Origin: Dietzia cinnamea NBRC 102147
Lineage (GTDB): Bacteria > Actinomycetota > Actinomycetes > Mycobacteriales > Mycobacteriaceae
Direction of reading: 5' to 3'
Assembly: GCF_001571065.1 (NCBI RefSeq)
Contig: NZ_BCSW01000010.1
Location: forward strand, 20,551-84,550
DNA length: 64,000 bases
Positions 10,204 through 19,508 of this stretch are shown here, one piece after another; the stretch's first letter is position 1; every line of letters starts with the position of its first letter. The notes beneath the pieces are model-generated. The model was not told where the DNA came from and ran no database searches. It saw only the letters and a program-made list of their open reading frames with translations. A program made the translations under genes and the position numbers.

Positions 10204-10275
10204 CCCCACTCGGCCGCTGACCCCGCCGCGCCCCGGAGCGTAGGCCTCTGACCCTGCGCACCGGGGCGTAGGCCG

Positions 10276-10340
10276 CCGTCGAGAAGACCGTTTCGCACAT
10301 TTCCACTCGGACAATGCGGGGCAAACGCTCTTCTCGACGG
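10276..10340. terminator. Long hairpin between convergent phoX and hydrolase genes
   Basis: CCGTCGAGAAGA (10276-10287) pairs with 10329-10340, and CGTTT (10289-10293) with AAACG (10323-10327), one C/C mismatch between. The loop is 29 nt. It sits between two convergent genes. Terminator-like but without a T tract. Confidence 0.5.
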
Positions 10341-10374
10341 GCCGGCGGACAGGCGGGCAGGCGGGCGGCGCGGC

Positions 10375-11214
10375 TTACCGCCCGGCGGGTGCGCCCGCGT
10401 TCGCGACCGCCGGTGCCGCGCCCGTGTACGCCAGTCCGCGCTCGGCGCAGGCCGCGATCGACGCGGCCACGCCCTCGGGGTCGTCGGACATCGGCACGTG
10501 CCCGTCGGCGGTGATCTCCACCTTCGCCTGCGGGAACAGCCGCGTGGCGAGCTTGATCTGACCGACCGGTAGGACCATGTCGAACCGGCCCCAGCGGATG
10601 GTGATGGGGAGGTTCTCGTCGACGGGCGCGGAGAACAGGAAGGTCCGGCGGTCGGCCCGGTCCAGCACGGTGTTGGACACGATCGCCTCGCTGTCTATCG
10701 CGGCGGCCTCGGCGGGGTACCGCCACGGGCGGGCGCAGAACACCGCCATCATCACCGCGCGTCCGGCGGCCCGCTCGGTGAGGGCGGGGATGTGCCGGCC
10801 GAGTCTGCCGGCCGCGCGTCGGAGGCTGCGGAAGACGGTGATCGTGTAGCGCCACTCGGCGTGCGAGCGGAAGAACCCGGCGGGCGAGAGCGCGGTGACG
10901 CTGCTGGCCAGCCCGCGCGCGCCGAGTTCCAGCGCGAGGAAGCCGCCGAGGGAGTTGCCGGCGATGTGCGGCCGCTCGCCGGCCGGGACGACCGCCTCGA
11001 TCAGGTCGACGAGCTCACCGACGAAGTGGTCGAGCACGTCCCCATCGTCCGGCAGGTCGGCGGAGCGTCCGTGTCCGGGCAGGTCGACGACGACCACGCG
11101 GAACCGGTCGGCGAGCAGCGGCACCACGGCGTCCCAGGCGTGCGCGCGGTGGCAGACGCCGTGGATGAGGACGATGGTCGGTCCGGATCCGGTGATCTGG
11201 TGATACAAACCCAT
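10375..11214 (-). CDS. Alpha/beta hydrolase
   Basis: About 279 residues. IVLIHGVCHRAHAWDAV (oxyanion HG), VVVDLPGHGRS, nucleophile elbow AGNSLGG, and a C-terminal ADGHVPMSDDP carrying the His. Family members hydrolyse esters, epoxides or C-C bonds; substrate unknown. The ATG at 11214 puts the first strand about 12 residues in. A longer open frame reaches a GTG at 11271 and cannot be excluded. Divergent from the MarR gene at 11346. Confidence 0.82.
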   Translation of the reverse strand: MGLYHQITGSGPTIVLIHGVCHRAHAWDAVVPLLADRFRVVVVDLPGHGRSADLPDDGDVLDHFVGELVDLIEAVVPAGERPHIAGNSLGGFLALELGARGLASSVTALSPAGFFRSHAEWRYTITVFRSLRRAAGRLGRHIPALTERAAGRAVMMAVFCARPWRYPAEAAAIDSEAIVSNTVLDRADRRTFLFSAPVDENLPITIRWGRFDMVLPVGQIKLATRLFPQAKVEITADGHVPMSDDPEGVAASIAACAERGLAYTGAAPAVANAGAPAGR

Positions 11215-11345
11215 GCCTTCAGTGTCCACCACCACACGCCCCCCCACCAGTGCCTCGACGTGACGCCCCACGGCGGGAGAGGAAGGGCTTACATTCGGTG
11301 CCGCGAGGCTCCCGGGGGGGAGCCGGTCTCGAGGGGGCTGGGGTC

Positions 11346-11831
11346 ATGGTGACGACGACGAGGGAACCGGACACCGGTGAGGTCGGGCCCGCTCTGGGTC
11401 TCGCCGAACAGTTCCGGCCCATCCTCCTCCGGCTGGACCTGCTGGTCCGCCGGCAGAGCACCCAGTACGCGCTGAGTAGAGCGCAGACGTCGATACTGCA
11501 CACCCTGGCCTGCCACGGGCGGCTGCGCATGACGGACCTCGCCCGTCTCGAGAACGTGCGGGTGCCGACCACCAGCAACTCGGTGAGCGTCATCGAGGCC
11601 ATGGGGTACGTCGAGCGCGAGCCCGACGAGTCGGACCGGCGTGGTGTCTGCGTTCGTCTGACGGACCTGGGCCGTGCGCGCATCGAGCAGGTGCTGGCAG
11701 ACCGCGACCGCGACTTCGCCGAACACCTGGGGCGGCTGACCGGCGAGCAGCGTGAGCTGCTGTCGGCGGCGGTGCCCGCCTTCAACGCCCTCCTCGACGC
11801 CTTCGACGCCGACTCCGCCGGACCCGCCTGA
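11346..11831 (+). CDS. MarR-family transcriptional regulator
   Basis: 161 residues with the winged-helix pattern: LSRAQTSILHTLACHGRLRMTDLARLENVRVPTTSN (helix-turn-helix), then the wing GYVEREPDESDRRGVCVRLT. Dimeric DNA-binding repressors of this family respond to phenolic or lipophilic ligands. ATG at 11346 is preceded by CGAGGGGGCTGGGGTC. It probably controls itself and the divergent hydrolase. Confidence 0.88.
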   Translation: MVTTTREPDTGEVGPALGLAEQFRPILLRLDLLVRRQSTQYALSRAQTSILHTLACHGRLRMTDLARLENVRVPTTSNSVSVIEAMGYVEREPDESDRRGVCVRLTDLGRARIEQVLADRDRDFAEHLGRLTGEQRELLSAAVPAFNALLDAFDADSAGPA

Positions 11832-11917
11832 ACCCACCTGGCCCCCGCCCGACGCACGGCCCCCGCCTGGACCCGCGCGGCCCACTCCCCCGCCTTGCCC
11901 GACTAGCCTCGGCGGGC

Positions 11918-12616
11918 ATGAGCACAGTCGTCATCACCGGCGCCTCCCACGGGATCGGGGCGGCGACCGCCCGCGCCCTGGCCGGCAGCCACGACCTGGT
12001 CCTGGTGGGCCGCGACGCCGACGCGCTGCGGGCCGTCGCCGCCGACTGCCGCTCCGCACACCCGGGCGACCGCCGGGCCGTGGAGATCGTCGAGGCAGAC
12101 CTCACGACCGCCGACGGGGTCGCCCGCGTCGCCGACGGCGTCAGCACGCTCGACGGGCTCGTCCACTGTGCCGGGGTCGCCGATCTCGGCCGGATCGAAC
12201 ACACCGACGCCGAGCAGTGGCGCCGGGCGTTCGAGGTCAACGTGCTGGCCGTGGTCGAGCTGACCCGGTCACTGCTCCCGGCGCTGCGCGCGGCACGAGG
12301 ACACCTCGTCGTCGTCAACTCCGGCGCGGGGACCACCGCCAAGCCCGGCTGGGGCTCCTACAGCGCCTCCAAGTTCGCGCTGCGCGCCGTCACCGACACC
12401 CTCCGCGGCGAGGAGCCCGACCTGCGCGTCACCTCCATCCACCCCGGCCGCGTCGACACGGACATGCAGCGCGCGATCGTCGCGCACGAGGGCGGCACCT
12501 ACGACCCCGGCGCCTACCTCAGCGCCGACTCCGTGGCCACCGCCGTCCGGCACGCGTTGGAGTCGACCCCCGACGCCCACCCCACCGAGGTCGTCCTGCG
12601 ACCCCGGCCCCGCTGA
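11918..12616 (+). CDS. Short-chain dehydrogenase/reductase
   Basis: 232 residues, classical SDR. Cofactor loop TGASHGIG (7-14), LVHCAGV in place of the NNAG motif, Ser of VVVNSGAG, and YSASK catalytic motif. Ends with RVTSIHPGRVDTDMQ. NAD(P)H-dependent oxidoreductase of unknown substrate. A TAGCCT hexamer at 11904-11909 ends 8 nt before ATG, so the mRNA is probably leaderless. Confidence 0.87.
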   Translation: MSTVVITGASHGIGAATARALAGSHDLVLVGRDADALRAVAADCRSAHPGDRRAVEIVEADLTTADGVARVADGVSTLDGLVHCAGVADLGRIEHTDAEQWRRAFEVNVLAVVELTRSLLPALRAARGHLVVVNSGAGTTAKPGWGSYSASKFALRAVTDTLRGEEPDLRVTSIHPGRVDTDMQRAIVAHEGGTYDPGAYLSADSVATAVRHALESTPDAHPTEVVLRPRPR

Positions 12617-12730
12617 CGCCCGCCGGCCACCCCCTTACGCGCCGCGCCCACCCCCTCGCGCTCTTTCCGCACGCCCGCGTGCCGCGAACGCCTGCCGCGC
12701 GGCCGTGCGTGTCGTAACGTCTGCACCACC

Positions 12731-13801
12731 ATGACCAGCCCCGATTCCCCTCTGCGGATCACCGTGATCGGCGCGGGCGTGGTCGGTTGCTACCTCGGCG
12801 GCCGGCTCGCCCGCCACGCCGACGTGACCCTCGTCGGGCGACCCCACGTCCTCGACCCCATCCGTGAACTGGGCCTCACCGTGGAGGCGGGCGGCAACGA
12901 GGGCGGCCGCCTGCACGTCCCCGCCGACATGCTCACCCTGGCCACCACGCCGGACTCGGTCCGCCGCGCCGACGTCGTGCTGGTGTGCACCAAGGCCGGT
13001 CAGACCGCCGCCGCCACCGCGGAGTTCGCGCCGCTCCTGCGCCCCACCACCCTCGTGGTCGGGCTGCAGAACGGGCTGCACTCCGCCGACCTCATCCGCG
13101 AAGGCGTGGACTCCGCGCCGGTGATCGCCGGGGTCGTGCCGTTCAACGTCGCGCGCACCGGGCCCGCCACCTACCGCCGCACGTCCACCGGTGAGATCCG
13201 GATCGCCGAGCACCCGAGGCTCACCCCACTGCTGCGCACGGCCGCCGAGGCCGGCCTGCCGCTGCGTCCCACCGACGACATCCAGGCCGTCCTGCACGGC
13301 AAGATCCTCATGAACCTCAACAGCGCCGTCCAGGCCCTCTCCGGCCTGCCGCTGCGCACCGAGCTGCTCGACCGCGACCTGCGGTGTTGCGTCGCACTGT
13401 GCCAGGCCGAGGCGAACCGGGTGTTCACCGCGGCCGGCGTGGTGCCCCGGGTGCCGCTCGCCGTGCCCGCGGGCGCCCTCCCGATCGTGATGCGCCTGCC
13501 CACCCCGCTGTTCCGCCGACTCGGTCGGGCCGTGATGCGGGTCGACGCCGACGGCACCTCGTCCATGAACGACGACCTGCTGCGCGGCCGGCCCACCGAG
13601 ATCGACGTCCTGCAGGGCAAGGTCGTGAAGATGGCCCGTCAGCTCGGACTATCGGCGCCGGCCTGCGAGCGGATGGTGGAGCTGGTGCGCGAGGCGGAAG
13701 CCGACGGCGAGAACCGCCGTCGGTGGGGTGGCCCCGACCTGCTCGCCGAGTTGCAGCGCGCGCGGCGCCGGGCACGCCGGCTCGCCCGTTCCAGCAGATG
13801 A
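12731..13801 (+). CDS. Ketopantoate reductase-like (ApbA/PanE) dehydrogenase
   Basis: 356 residues. Rossmann GAGVVGCYLGGRLA (14-27), VLVCTKAGQT, LVVGLQNGLH, catalytic-Lys region HGKILMNLNSAVQALSG, and the C-terminal TEIDVLQGKVV motif of 2-dehydropantoate 2-reductases. That enzyme reduces ketopantoate with NADPH in pantothenate synthesis, but the family includes paralogues with other substrates, and the basic 20-residue tail is unusual. TAACGT ends 10 nt before ATG. Ends 4 bp from the convergent AsnC-like gene. Confidence 0.8.
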   Translation: MTSPDSPLRITVIGAGVVGCYLGGRLARHADVTLVGRPHVLDPIRELGLTVEAGGNEGGRLHVPADMLTLATTPDSVRRADVVLVCTKAGQTAAATAEFAPLLRPTTLVVGLQNGLHSADLIREGVDSAPVIAGVVPFNVARTGPATYRRTSTGEIRIAEHPRLTPLLRTAAEAGLPLRPTDDIQAVLHGKILMNLNSAVQALSGLPLRTELLDRDLRCCVALCQAEANRVFTAAGVVPRVPLAVPAGALPIVMRLPTPLFRRLGRAVMRVDADGTSSMNDDLLRGRPTEIDVLQGKVVKMARQLGLSAPACERMVELVREAEADGENRRRWGGPDLLAELQRARRRARRLARSSR

Positions 13802-13805
13802 GCGG

Positions 13806-14087
13806 TCAGTCCTCGTAACCGATCGAGAACGCGGCCTCGAGGTCATGCTTGGACTGGGTGCGGAACGCGATGTGCGTCTCGGTGTCCAGCACGCCGGGGA
13901 CCTTGTTGAGGCGGTCGGAGACGATGTCGGCGATCTCCTCGTTGCGCCGCGCCCGGACCAACACGATGAGGTCGATGGTGCCGGTGACGGAGTACACCTC
14001 TGACACGCCGTCGATCTCGGCGATGGCGGAGGCGACCTCGGGGATCCGCGCCGTCTCGGCGTGGACGAAGACGATTGCGGTGATCAT
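13806..14087 (-). CDS. Stand-alone Lrp/AsnC ligand-binding (RAM) domain
   Basis: 93 residues: MITAIVFVHAETARIPEVAS, EIDGVSEVYSVTGTIDLIVLV, RLNKVPGVLDTETHIAF. This is the C-terminal RAM domain of Lrp/AsnC regulators without the DNA-binding half. Such stand-alone proteins bind amino acids and may partner full-length Lrp. TAGCCT (14095-14100, minus strand) plus 7 nt precedes ATG, a leaderless start. Confidence 0.85.
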   Translation of the reverse strand: MITAIVFVHAETARIPEVASAIAEIDGVSEVYSVTGTIDLIVLVRARRNEEIADIVSDRLNKVPGVLDTETHIAFRTQSKHDLEAAFSIGYED

Positions 14088-14247
14088 GGGCCCAAGGCTA
14101 GTGCAGTCGAGCGGCCAAGGGGCGGCGGTGTCCGGTGCGAAAACCTCCGGATGGTGGAGCGGCGAACCGCACGGGCCCACTCCTCCGACCGGAGGCCTTC
14201 GCTCAGCCGGGGTCAGCTTCTCGAGCCGCGAACGACCCTCCCGTGGA

Positions 14248-15270
14248 TCAGATCTCGCCTGCCTCATCGAGCACCGCATGAGCGCAGGCGACGAGTTCAT
14301 CGACCGCCTCCGCCGGGATCTGACCCATCGCCGTGAGGTTGCGCGGATCGTCGAGCTGGCGCCGTCGCACCCCCTCGAGGATGATCGCGAGCTTCCACAG
14401 TCCGAGGCCATGCCAGAAGGGCAAGTCCGAAACGTCACGTCCTGACACCTCGGCGTAGTGCTCGACCAGCTCGGTCCGTGTTGCGAAGCCCGGCAGGGTC
14501 GAGGCGTCGAAGCGCATCGTCGGCGGGTCTCCCTCTTGGGGCCAGTAGGCCAGCAAGGTGCCGAGGTCGGCGAGCGGGTCGCCGAGGGTGGCAAGCTCCC
14601 AGTCGAGGATCGCCCGCACCTGCGCGTCATCCGGGTCGATGATGATGTTGCGCAGGTGGCTGTCGCCGTGGACGAGGGTGATCTCGCCCGCCTGCGGGAC
14701 GAGCCCGGTGAGGCGTTCGGTCAGCCGGTCCAGCTCAGCCAGGTCACGGGTGCGGGAGAGCTCCCACTGCCGCGACCACCGACGCAGCTGTCGCTCGCCA
14801 TACGGCTTGTGACTGGCCAGGTCGGCGAGACCGACTTCCTCCAGATCGACAGCGTGAATGCGTGCCAGGGTCTCCGCCAGAGACAGCCCCACGGCGTGCC
14901 GAGCAGCCGCGGAGAGCCGCTCCGCATCCGCTCGATCATCGAGCACGAGCCCGTCGACGAAGGACACGACGAGTACCGGACGGTCGGCGACCGCCGGGTC
15001 CTCGCACAATCCGTGGACGACAGGCAAGGGTACCCGCGTGTCCTGGAGAGCCGAGAGAATCCGGTGCTCCCGCGCGACATCATGCGCGGAGGCGAGGATC
15101 TCGCCCATCGGTGGACGGCGTAACACCAACCGGCGGCCCCTGACGTCTGTCGCCAGGTAGGTCAGGTTGGACTGACCCAAACCCACACGTTCGTAGGTCA
15201 ACGGCTGCTCGACCTCCACTCGCTCGGCGAGCCACTCCGTCATCGCCTCCGTGTCGATGCCCTCGATCAC
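14248..15270 (-). CDS. APH-fold kinase-like protein (ACAD10/11-type phosphotransferase, FadE36-like)
   Basis: 340 residues. [24 protein letters not shown] (nucleotide loop, Arg51 where kinases have Lys), catalytic loop HGDSHLRN (201-208), and metal motif [12 protein letters not shown] (Asp223). This subfamily is the APH-like domain of eukaryotic ACAD10/11 and the LvaA kinase of Pseudomonas, which phosphorylates 4-hydroxyacyl-CoA. The GTG at 15270 overlaps the TGA of the acyl-CoA dehydrogenase gene, so the two are translationally coupled. With the ACAD and HAD genes upstream it forms a three-gene set. Activity on 4-hydroxyacyl-CoA is inferred. Confidence 0.85.
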   Translation of the reverse strand: MIEGIDTEAMTEWLAERVEVEQPLTYERVGLGQSNLTYLATDVRGRRLVLRRPPMGEILASAHDVAREHRILSALQDTRVPLPVVHGLCEDPAVADRPVLVVSFVDGLVLDDRADAERLSAAARHAVGLSLAETLARIHAVDLEEVGLADLASHKPYGERQLRRWSRQWELSRTRDLAELDRLTERLTGLVPQAGEITLVHGDSHLRNIIIDPDDAQVRAILDWELATLGDPLADLGTLLAYWPQEGDPPTMRFDASTLPGFATRTELVEHYAEVSGRDVSDLPFWHGLGLWKLAIILEGVRRRQLDDPRNLTAMGQIPAEAVDELVACAHAVLDEAGEI

Positions 15271-16490
15271 TTCTTCCGCCCCCACTCGGGATCGCGGCGA
15301 CGGTACTCGCGACGCGCGATGGTCATCTTGTGCACCTCGTCCGGACCATCGGCGAGACGCAGGGTGCGCATATTGGCGTACCAGAGCGCGAGAGGGAAGT
15401 CGTCGCTCACGCCGCCACCGCCATGCACCTGGATGGCGCGGTCGATGACCTTCAACGCGACAGCTGGGGCCGCGACCTTGATCGCGGCGATCTCCGTGCG
15501 CGCCACCTTGTTGCCGACGGTGTCCATCATGTGTGCCGCCTTCAGGGTGAGCAGGCGGGCCATCTCGATCTCGATGCGCGATTCGGCGACCCAATCCATG
15601 ATGTTGGCCCGGTTCGCCACCGGCTCGCCGAACGTCACCCGCGACTGTGCGCGGTCGATCATCAGGTCGAGAGCACGCTCGGCCACACCGATCGCTCGCA
15701 TGCAGTGATGGATACGACCCGGGCCGAGTCGTGCCTGGGAGATCATGAAGCCATCCCCCTCGCCGGCGAGAAGAGCGGAGCGGGGCACGCGCACATCGGT
15801 GAACGTCACCTCCGCATGACCTTCCCGATCCATGTACCCGAAGACCGGGAGACCGCGTTCAATCTTCATACCCGGGGTGTCGATCGGCACGACCATCATC
15901 GACTGCTGCCGGTGAATGGGGGCGTCTGGGTCGGTTTTGCCCATGACGATCATGACCTTGCAGTTCTTGTGCAAGGCGTTGGAGGTCCACCACTTGCGGC
16001 CGTTGATGACGTACTCGTCACCATCGCGCTCCATGCGGGTCTCGATGTTGGTCGCGTCGGAGCTCGCGACGGCGGGCTCGGTCATCGCGAAGGCGGAGGC
16101 CATCTCGCCGGCGAGCAGCGGCTTGAGGTACTTCTCCTTGTGCTCGTCGGTGCCGAAGAGGGTGAGCACCTCCATGTTGCCGGTGTCCGGGGCGTTGCAG
16201 TTGATGGCCTCGGGGGCGATCTCGAGGCTGCGGCCGGTGATCTCGGCCAGGTGCGCGTACTCGAGGTTGGTCAGGCCCGGCCCCCACTCCGGATGCGGGT
16301 GGAACAGATTCCACAGACCCTGGCTACGAGCCTCCGCCTTGAGGTCCTCGAGCACCTGCGGCTGGTGGTTCGCATCGCCCGATGCACGCATCTGCTCGCG
16401 GTAGACGCTCTCGGCCGGGTAGACGTGCTCTTCCATGAAGGTGAGGAGACGGTCGCGGTAGTCCTGTCCGCGTTCGCTGAGTTCAAACAT
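15267..16490 (-). CDS. Acyl-CoA dehydrogenase, ACAD10/11 type
   Basis: 407 residues. [66 protein letters not shown] and [12 protein letters not shown] are the signature of the ACAD10/11 subgroup; Asp replaces the usual YEGT Glu. In ACAD10/11 and LvaC this domain acts on a 4-phospho-acyl-CoA, moving the hydroxyl so that beta-oxidation can proceed. ATG at 16490 follows AAAAGGACCACCACG. Coupled to the kinase-like gene downstream and 30 bp after the HAD gene. Confidence 0.9.
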   Translation of the reverse strand: MFELSERGQDYRDRLLTFMEEHVYPAESVYREQMRASGDANHQPQVLEDLKAEARSQGLWNLFHPHPEWGPGLTNLEYAHLAEITGRSLEIAPEAINCNAPDTGNMEVLTLFGTDEHKEKYLKPLLAGEMASAFAMTEPAVASSDATNIETRMERDGDEYVINGRKWWTSNALHKNCKVMIVMGKTDPDAPIHRQQSMMVVPIDTPGMKIERGLPVFGYMDREGHAEVTFTDVRVPRSALLAGEGDGFMISQARLGPGRIHHCMRAIGVAERALDLMIDRAQSRVTFGEPVANRANIMDWVAESRIEIEMARLLTLKAAHMMDTVGNKVARTEIAAIKVAAPAVALKVIDRAIQVHGGGGVSDDFPLALWYANMRTLRLADGPDEVHKMTIARREYRRRDPEWGRKK

Positions 16491-16520
16491 CGTGGTGGTC
16501 CTTTTCTGATGGCGTGCCGG

Positions 16521-17198
16521 CTACTCGCGGGCGACGGATGGGGCAGGAAGGTGCAAGAGGTCGTGAACGACGCCGATCGTCTCCTCGGCGGTTCGGTGGA
16601 GGACGCCGGTGATCCCCAAACGGGCAGCACCGACGAGGTTGTGCTCGAGGTCGTCAACGAGCAGGCACTCATCCGGTGCCACACCGAGCCGAGCACACGC
16701 GATGCGGTAGATCTCGCGTGATGGTTTACGTACACCCACCTGAGCGGAGATCACACTGACATCGAAGAGTTCGTCGAGGTCGATGCGGGAATAACAATCC
16801 CGACCGAGGGAGTTGGAGACGAGCGCCACCGGTACGCCTGCAGCACGAATCCGGCGGACCATGTCGATCATCGGCAGGTCCAGCTCGAGGTGGGCGCCCA
16901 GGCCGGCCAGCAGCCCCCGCGCCTCGACCTTCCCCCCTGCCTCGACAAGGGCTGCCGCGAACGCATCCTCGAAACCCTCGTCATCCAGCTGTCCCACCTC
17001 GTGCTCCACCAGCGCACAGCGTGCCCCTTCATGGGTGCCGAGCACGCCAAGCACCTGATTCGGTTCGAGTCCGGCGTCTTCGGCGATTCCGCGGAAGGCT
17101 GAACCCAGCGGGACCGTGAGCACTCCCCCGTAGTCGATCAGAAGTGCCCGCACACGGCGCTCGTCGGACGGGGCCGTCACCGGAGACATAGACGTCAA
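16521..17198 (-). CDS. HAD-superfamily hydrolase (ACAD10/epoxide-hydrolase N-domain type)
   Basis: 225 residues. Motif I LLIDYGGVLT (Asp22, with Gly in place of the second Asp), motif II VALVSNSLG, motif III VRKPSREIY, motif IV LLVDDLEHN. This pattern is that of the HAD domain at the N-terminus of ACAD10 and soluble epoxide hydrolase. A TTG at 17198 is 7 nt after GAAGGAG and is preferred over the ATG at 17189. First gene of the HAD-ACAD-kinase operon; its promoter contains the shared palindrome (17239-17252). Confidence 0.85.
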   Translation of the reverse strand: MTSMSPVTAPSDERRVRALLIDYGGVLTVPLGSAFRGIAEDAGLEPNQVLGVLGTHEGARCALVEHEVGQLDDEGFEDAFAAALVEAGGKVEARGLLAGLGAHLELDLPMIDMVRRIRAAGVPVALVSNSLGRDCYSRIDLDELFDVSVISAQVGVRKPSREIYRIACARLGVAPDECLLVDDLEHNLVGAARLGITGVLHRTAEETIGVVHDLLHLPAPSVARE

Positions 17199-17230
17199 AG
17201 CGGGACTCCTTCACGGTTCATCTGACTACA

Positions 17231-17259
17231 GGTATACTTGAACCCTGATTCGCCTTCAA
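17231..17259 (-). promoter_or_regulatory. Promoter of the HAD-ACAD-kinase operon with embedded operator
   Basis: On the minus strand TTGAAG (17259-17254), a 17-bp spacer, then TATACC (17236-17231). The spacer and -35 contain TGAACCCTGATTCG (17239-17252, plus strand), one copy of the island palindrome TGAAYCNNGRTTCA. A TATACT on the plus strand (17233-17238) could serve the truncated MFS gene. Confidence 0.65.
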
Positions 17260-17282
17260 GTCTTTGCCGCCTCGCCTGAGGA

Positions 17283-18117
17283 GTGACCATCTCCAGCGCC
17301 AGCCCGCCACCGGCACCGCACCGCGGGACGCTCGCCTGGGCCATCGCCGTGCTCTTCGGCGTGACCGGCCTCGGCAGCGCGGCGGTCGCTGTCGCCCTGC
17401 CGGCGATCGCGAACGATCTCAACCTCACAGCTGGTCGTGCCGCTCTCGTCGTCAGCTGCTACTCGCTGGCCCTTGCGGTGGGCAGCGCGATCTTCGGACG
17501 CCTGGGCGACTTTTTCGGCATCCGGCTGCCCCTTCTCGTGGGCATATCGATCATGGTCACCGCGGCCTGCGCGGGTGCGCTCGTCGATTCTCTACCCGCC
17601 CTCATCGCTACACGCACCCTGCAGGGACTGGGAGCTGCAGCCGTCCCGGCGCTGACCATCGCCGCAGTCCAAGCGCTATTCGCGGGCGACTCGAGAGCGC
17701 GCGCCATGGCGACGTACTCAGGCATCGGAGCGACCATCAACGCACTCGGTCCGGTGGCCGGGGCCCTGCTCGTCGACCCCTTCGGCTGGCGGCCGGTCGT
17801 CGCCATCCCGGCGCTCACCCTTCTCATCGTTCCTCTCGTGAGGCGCGACCTGCCGACAGATCGCCAGCAGGGCGCGACGCTGGACCCCGCCGGAGTCGCC
17901 CTCATCGGGGGCGCGGCTATCGGCGCCGTGATGTCCCTGCAGGCAGCGACGCTGGGCCCGATCGTGGCGGCCGCAGGTGGCGCGCTCCTACTCGTCTGCG
18001 GACCCACCGCGGTCCTGCGTTCGCGCTGGCGGCCGCACGGGGTCGTGCCCGCCCGCCTCGTCAGCGACCGAATAGCCCGCCGGAGCCTGCTCACCGCGGT
18101 GAGCCTTCCAGCGGCGG
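17283..18117 (+). pseudogene. MFS transporter, 3' half deleted
   Basis: The first ~275 residues read as a DHA2-like MFS exporter: LPAIANDLNLTAGRAALVVS, IFGRLGDFFGIRLPL, ATRTLQGLGAAAVPALT, INALGPVAGALLVDPFGWR. After RIARRSLLTAVSLPAA similarity stops and an unrelated basic, Arg-rich read-through continues to a stop at 18345-18347. About half of the membrane segments are missing, so it is not expected to transport. GTG start at 17283. The break coincides with the acyl-CoA synthetase fragment. Confidence 0.75.
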
Positions 18118-18189
18118 CGAACCGGTGGTCCCTGAGGTGTAGAGCAGCACTGCGGCGTCCTCGGACTGTGGCTGCTCGAGCCCGGTTGA
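18112..18189 (-). pseudogene. Acyl-CoA synthetase fragment
   Basis: On the minus strand the frame reads EQPQSEDAAVLLYTSGTTGS, the AMP-binding (P-loop-like) motif of acyl-CoA synthetases, for about 25 residues only. It is bounded on one side by the truncated MFS gene and on the other by a truncated SDR gene. It is the residue of a synthetase gene lost by deletion. Confidence 0.7.
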
Positions 18190-18225
18190 CGATGTGGAAC
18201 GCCATGCTCCACGCCGACACCGACG

Positions 18226-18675
18226 TCACCGCCGAGGATCTGAGCAACCTGCGGTCGCCGAGGCGGTGGAGACGAAGTACCCGCTCCCCCGCTCGACCCA
18301 CCCCGGTACGAGCTGCCGAGCCGCGCGCACGTGGGCGAGCAGGTTGACGTCCAGTGCGAGCTGCCATTGTTCGTCCGTGGCAGCCAGGCCGGAGCCGTCG
18401 CCGACCCCGGCGTTGGCGAAGAAGAGATCGACCGGGCCGTAGTGATTCTGCGCTGCGGTGATCATCTCGCTGATCGTCTCCTCGCGGGAGGCGTCCCCCG
18501 CGACCGCGATCGCGCCGAGACGCTCAGCGGTAGCGGTCAGCCGGTTCTCGTCGAGGTCGGAGACGACCACCCGCGCGCCGGCCTCGAGGAGCGCTTCCGC
18601 GAGGGCGGCACCGATGCCACCGGCAGCGCCGGTGACCACGGCCACCTTGTCGTGTACCTGCATCGGGACGCCCAT
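18226..18675 (-). pseudogene. SDR oxidoreductase, C-terminal half missing
   Basis: 149 residues instead of about 250. AVVTGAAGGIGAALAEALL, FFANAGVGDGSGL and YFVSTASATAG are SDR motifs; the frame then reads CSDPRR and stops, so the YxxxK motif is lost. The ATG at 18675 overlaps the TGA of the upstream SDR (TGATG). Inactive if the truncation is real. Confidence 0.8.
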
Positions 18676-19399
18676 CAGTCGCACGGCCCGCCCGCAACGT
18701 AGAGAACCTGGCCCGTGGTGAAGCCGGCGCCCTCGCTCGCGAAGAAGGAGACGGCATGCGCGATGTCGTGGGGCGTGCCCGTGCGACCGACGGCCGCCTG
18801 GTCGCGCGCCATATTCTTCAGGTCGTCGAACGAGATCCCGATGCGCTCGGCGGTTTCCGCGGTCATCTCGGTCTCGATGAATCCGGGGGCGATCGCGTTG
18901 GCGGTGACGCCGAACTTCCCGAGTTCGATGGCGAGGGTCTTGGTCAGACCTTGCATGCCGGCCTTCGCGGCAGAGTAGTTGACCTGGCCCCGGTTCCCCT
19001 GCGCCGATGTCGAGGAGAGGTTGACGATACGACCGAAGCGTTCCTGCGTCATGTACGCCTGGCAGGCCTTGGTCATGAGAAAGGCACCGCGCAGGTGGAC
19101 CGCCATGACGGAGTCCCAGTCCTCGACCGACATCCTGAAGATCAGGTTGTCGCGGATGATGCCGGCATTGTTGACCAGCACCGTGCCTCGACCTGGTCGG
19201 GATCCGACACGTCGGCGCCGACCGCGAGCGCCCGGCCCCCGTTGGCGACGATGTCCTCGACGACGTCCGCACAGGTGGATTCGTCCAGGTCCAGTACTGC
19301 CACCGCCATTCCGTCGCCGGCCAGTCGCCGGGCGACGTCCGCGCCGATACCCCGCGCGGCGCCGGTCACGACGGCGACACGCTGATGATCAGTGGTCAT
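18675..19399 (-). pseudogene. FabG-like SDR split by a frameshifting deletion
   Basis: The N-terminal part (MTTDHQRVAVVTGAARGIGA to VSDPDQVEA) ends near 19187, and the rest (TVLVNNAGIIRDNL, NYSAAKAGMQG, IAPGFIETEM, ending YVAGGPCD) continues in another frame from about 19184. About a dozen residues normally found between these parts are missing, so a deletion of a number of bases not divisible by three is likely. All catalytic motifs are otherwise intact (Ser-Tyr-Lys). ATG at 19399 follows ACAGGAGAGCTCAC. Assembly error cannot be excluded. Confidence 0.78.
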
Positions 19400-19444
19400 G
19401 TGAGCTCTCCTGTATCCGTATTTGCGATCTATCTCACACGTTAG

Positions 19445-19473
19445 TTGAATCCGGTTTCAGGTTCAACTATGGT
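19445..19473 (+). promoter_or_regulatory. MaoC promoter with embedded operator
   Basis: TTGAAT (19445-19450), 17-bp spacer, TATGGT (19468-19473). The 14-bp palindrome TGAATCCGGTTTCA (19446-19459) overlaps the -35 and spacer. The divergent SDR gene at 19399 probably shares the site. Confidence 0.65.
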
Positions 19474-19508
19474 TGAAATCACAACGTTCATGACCCAAGG
19501 AGTTCCGC

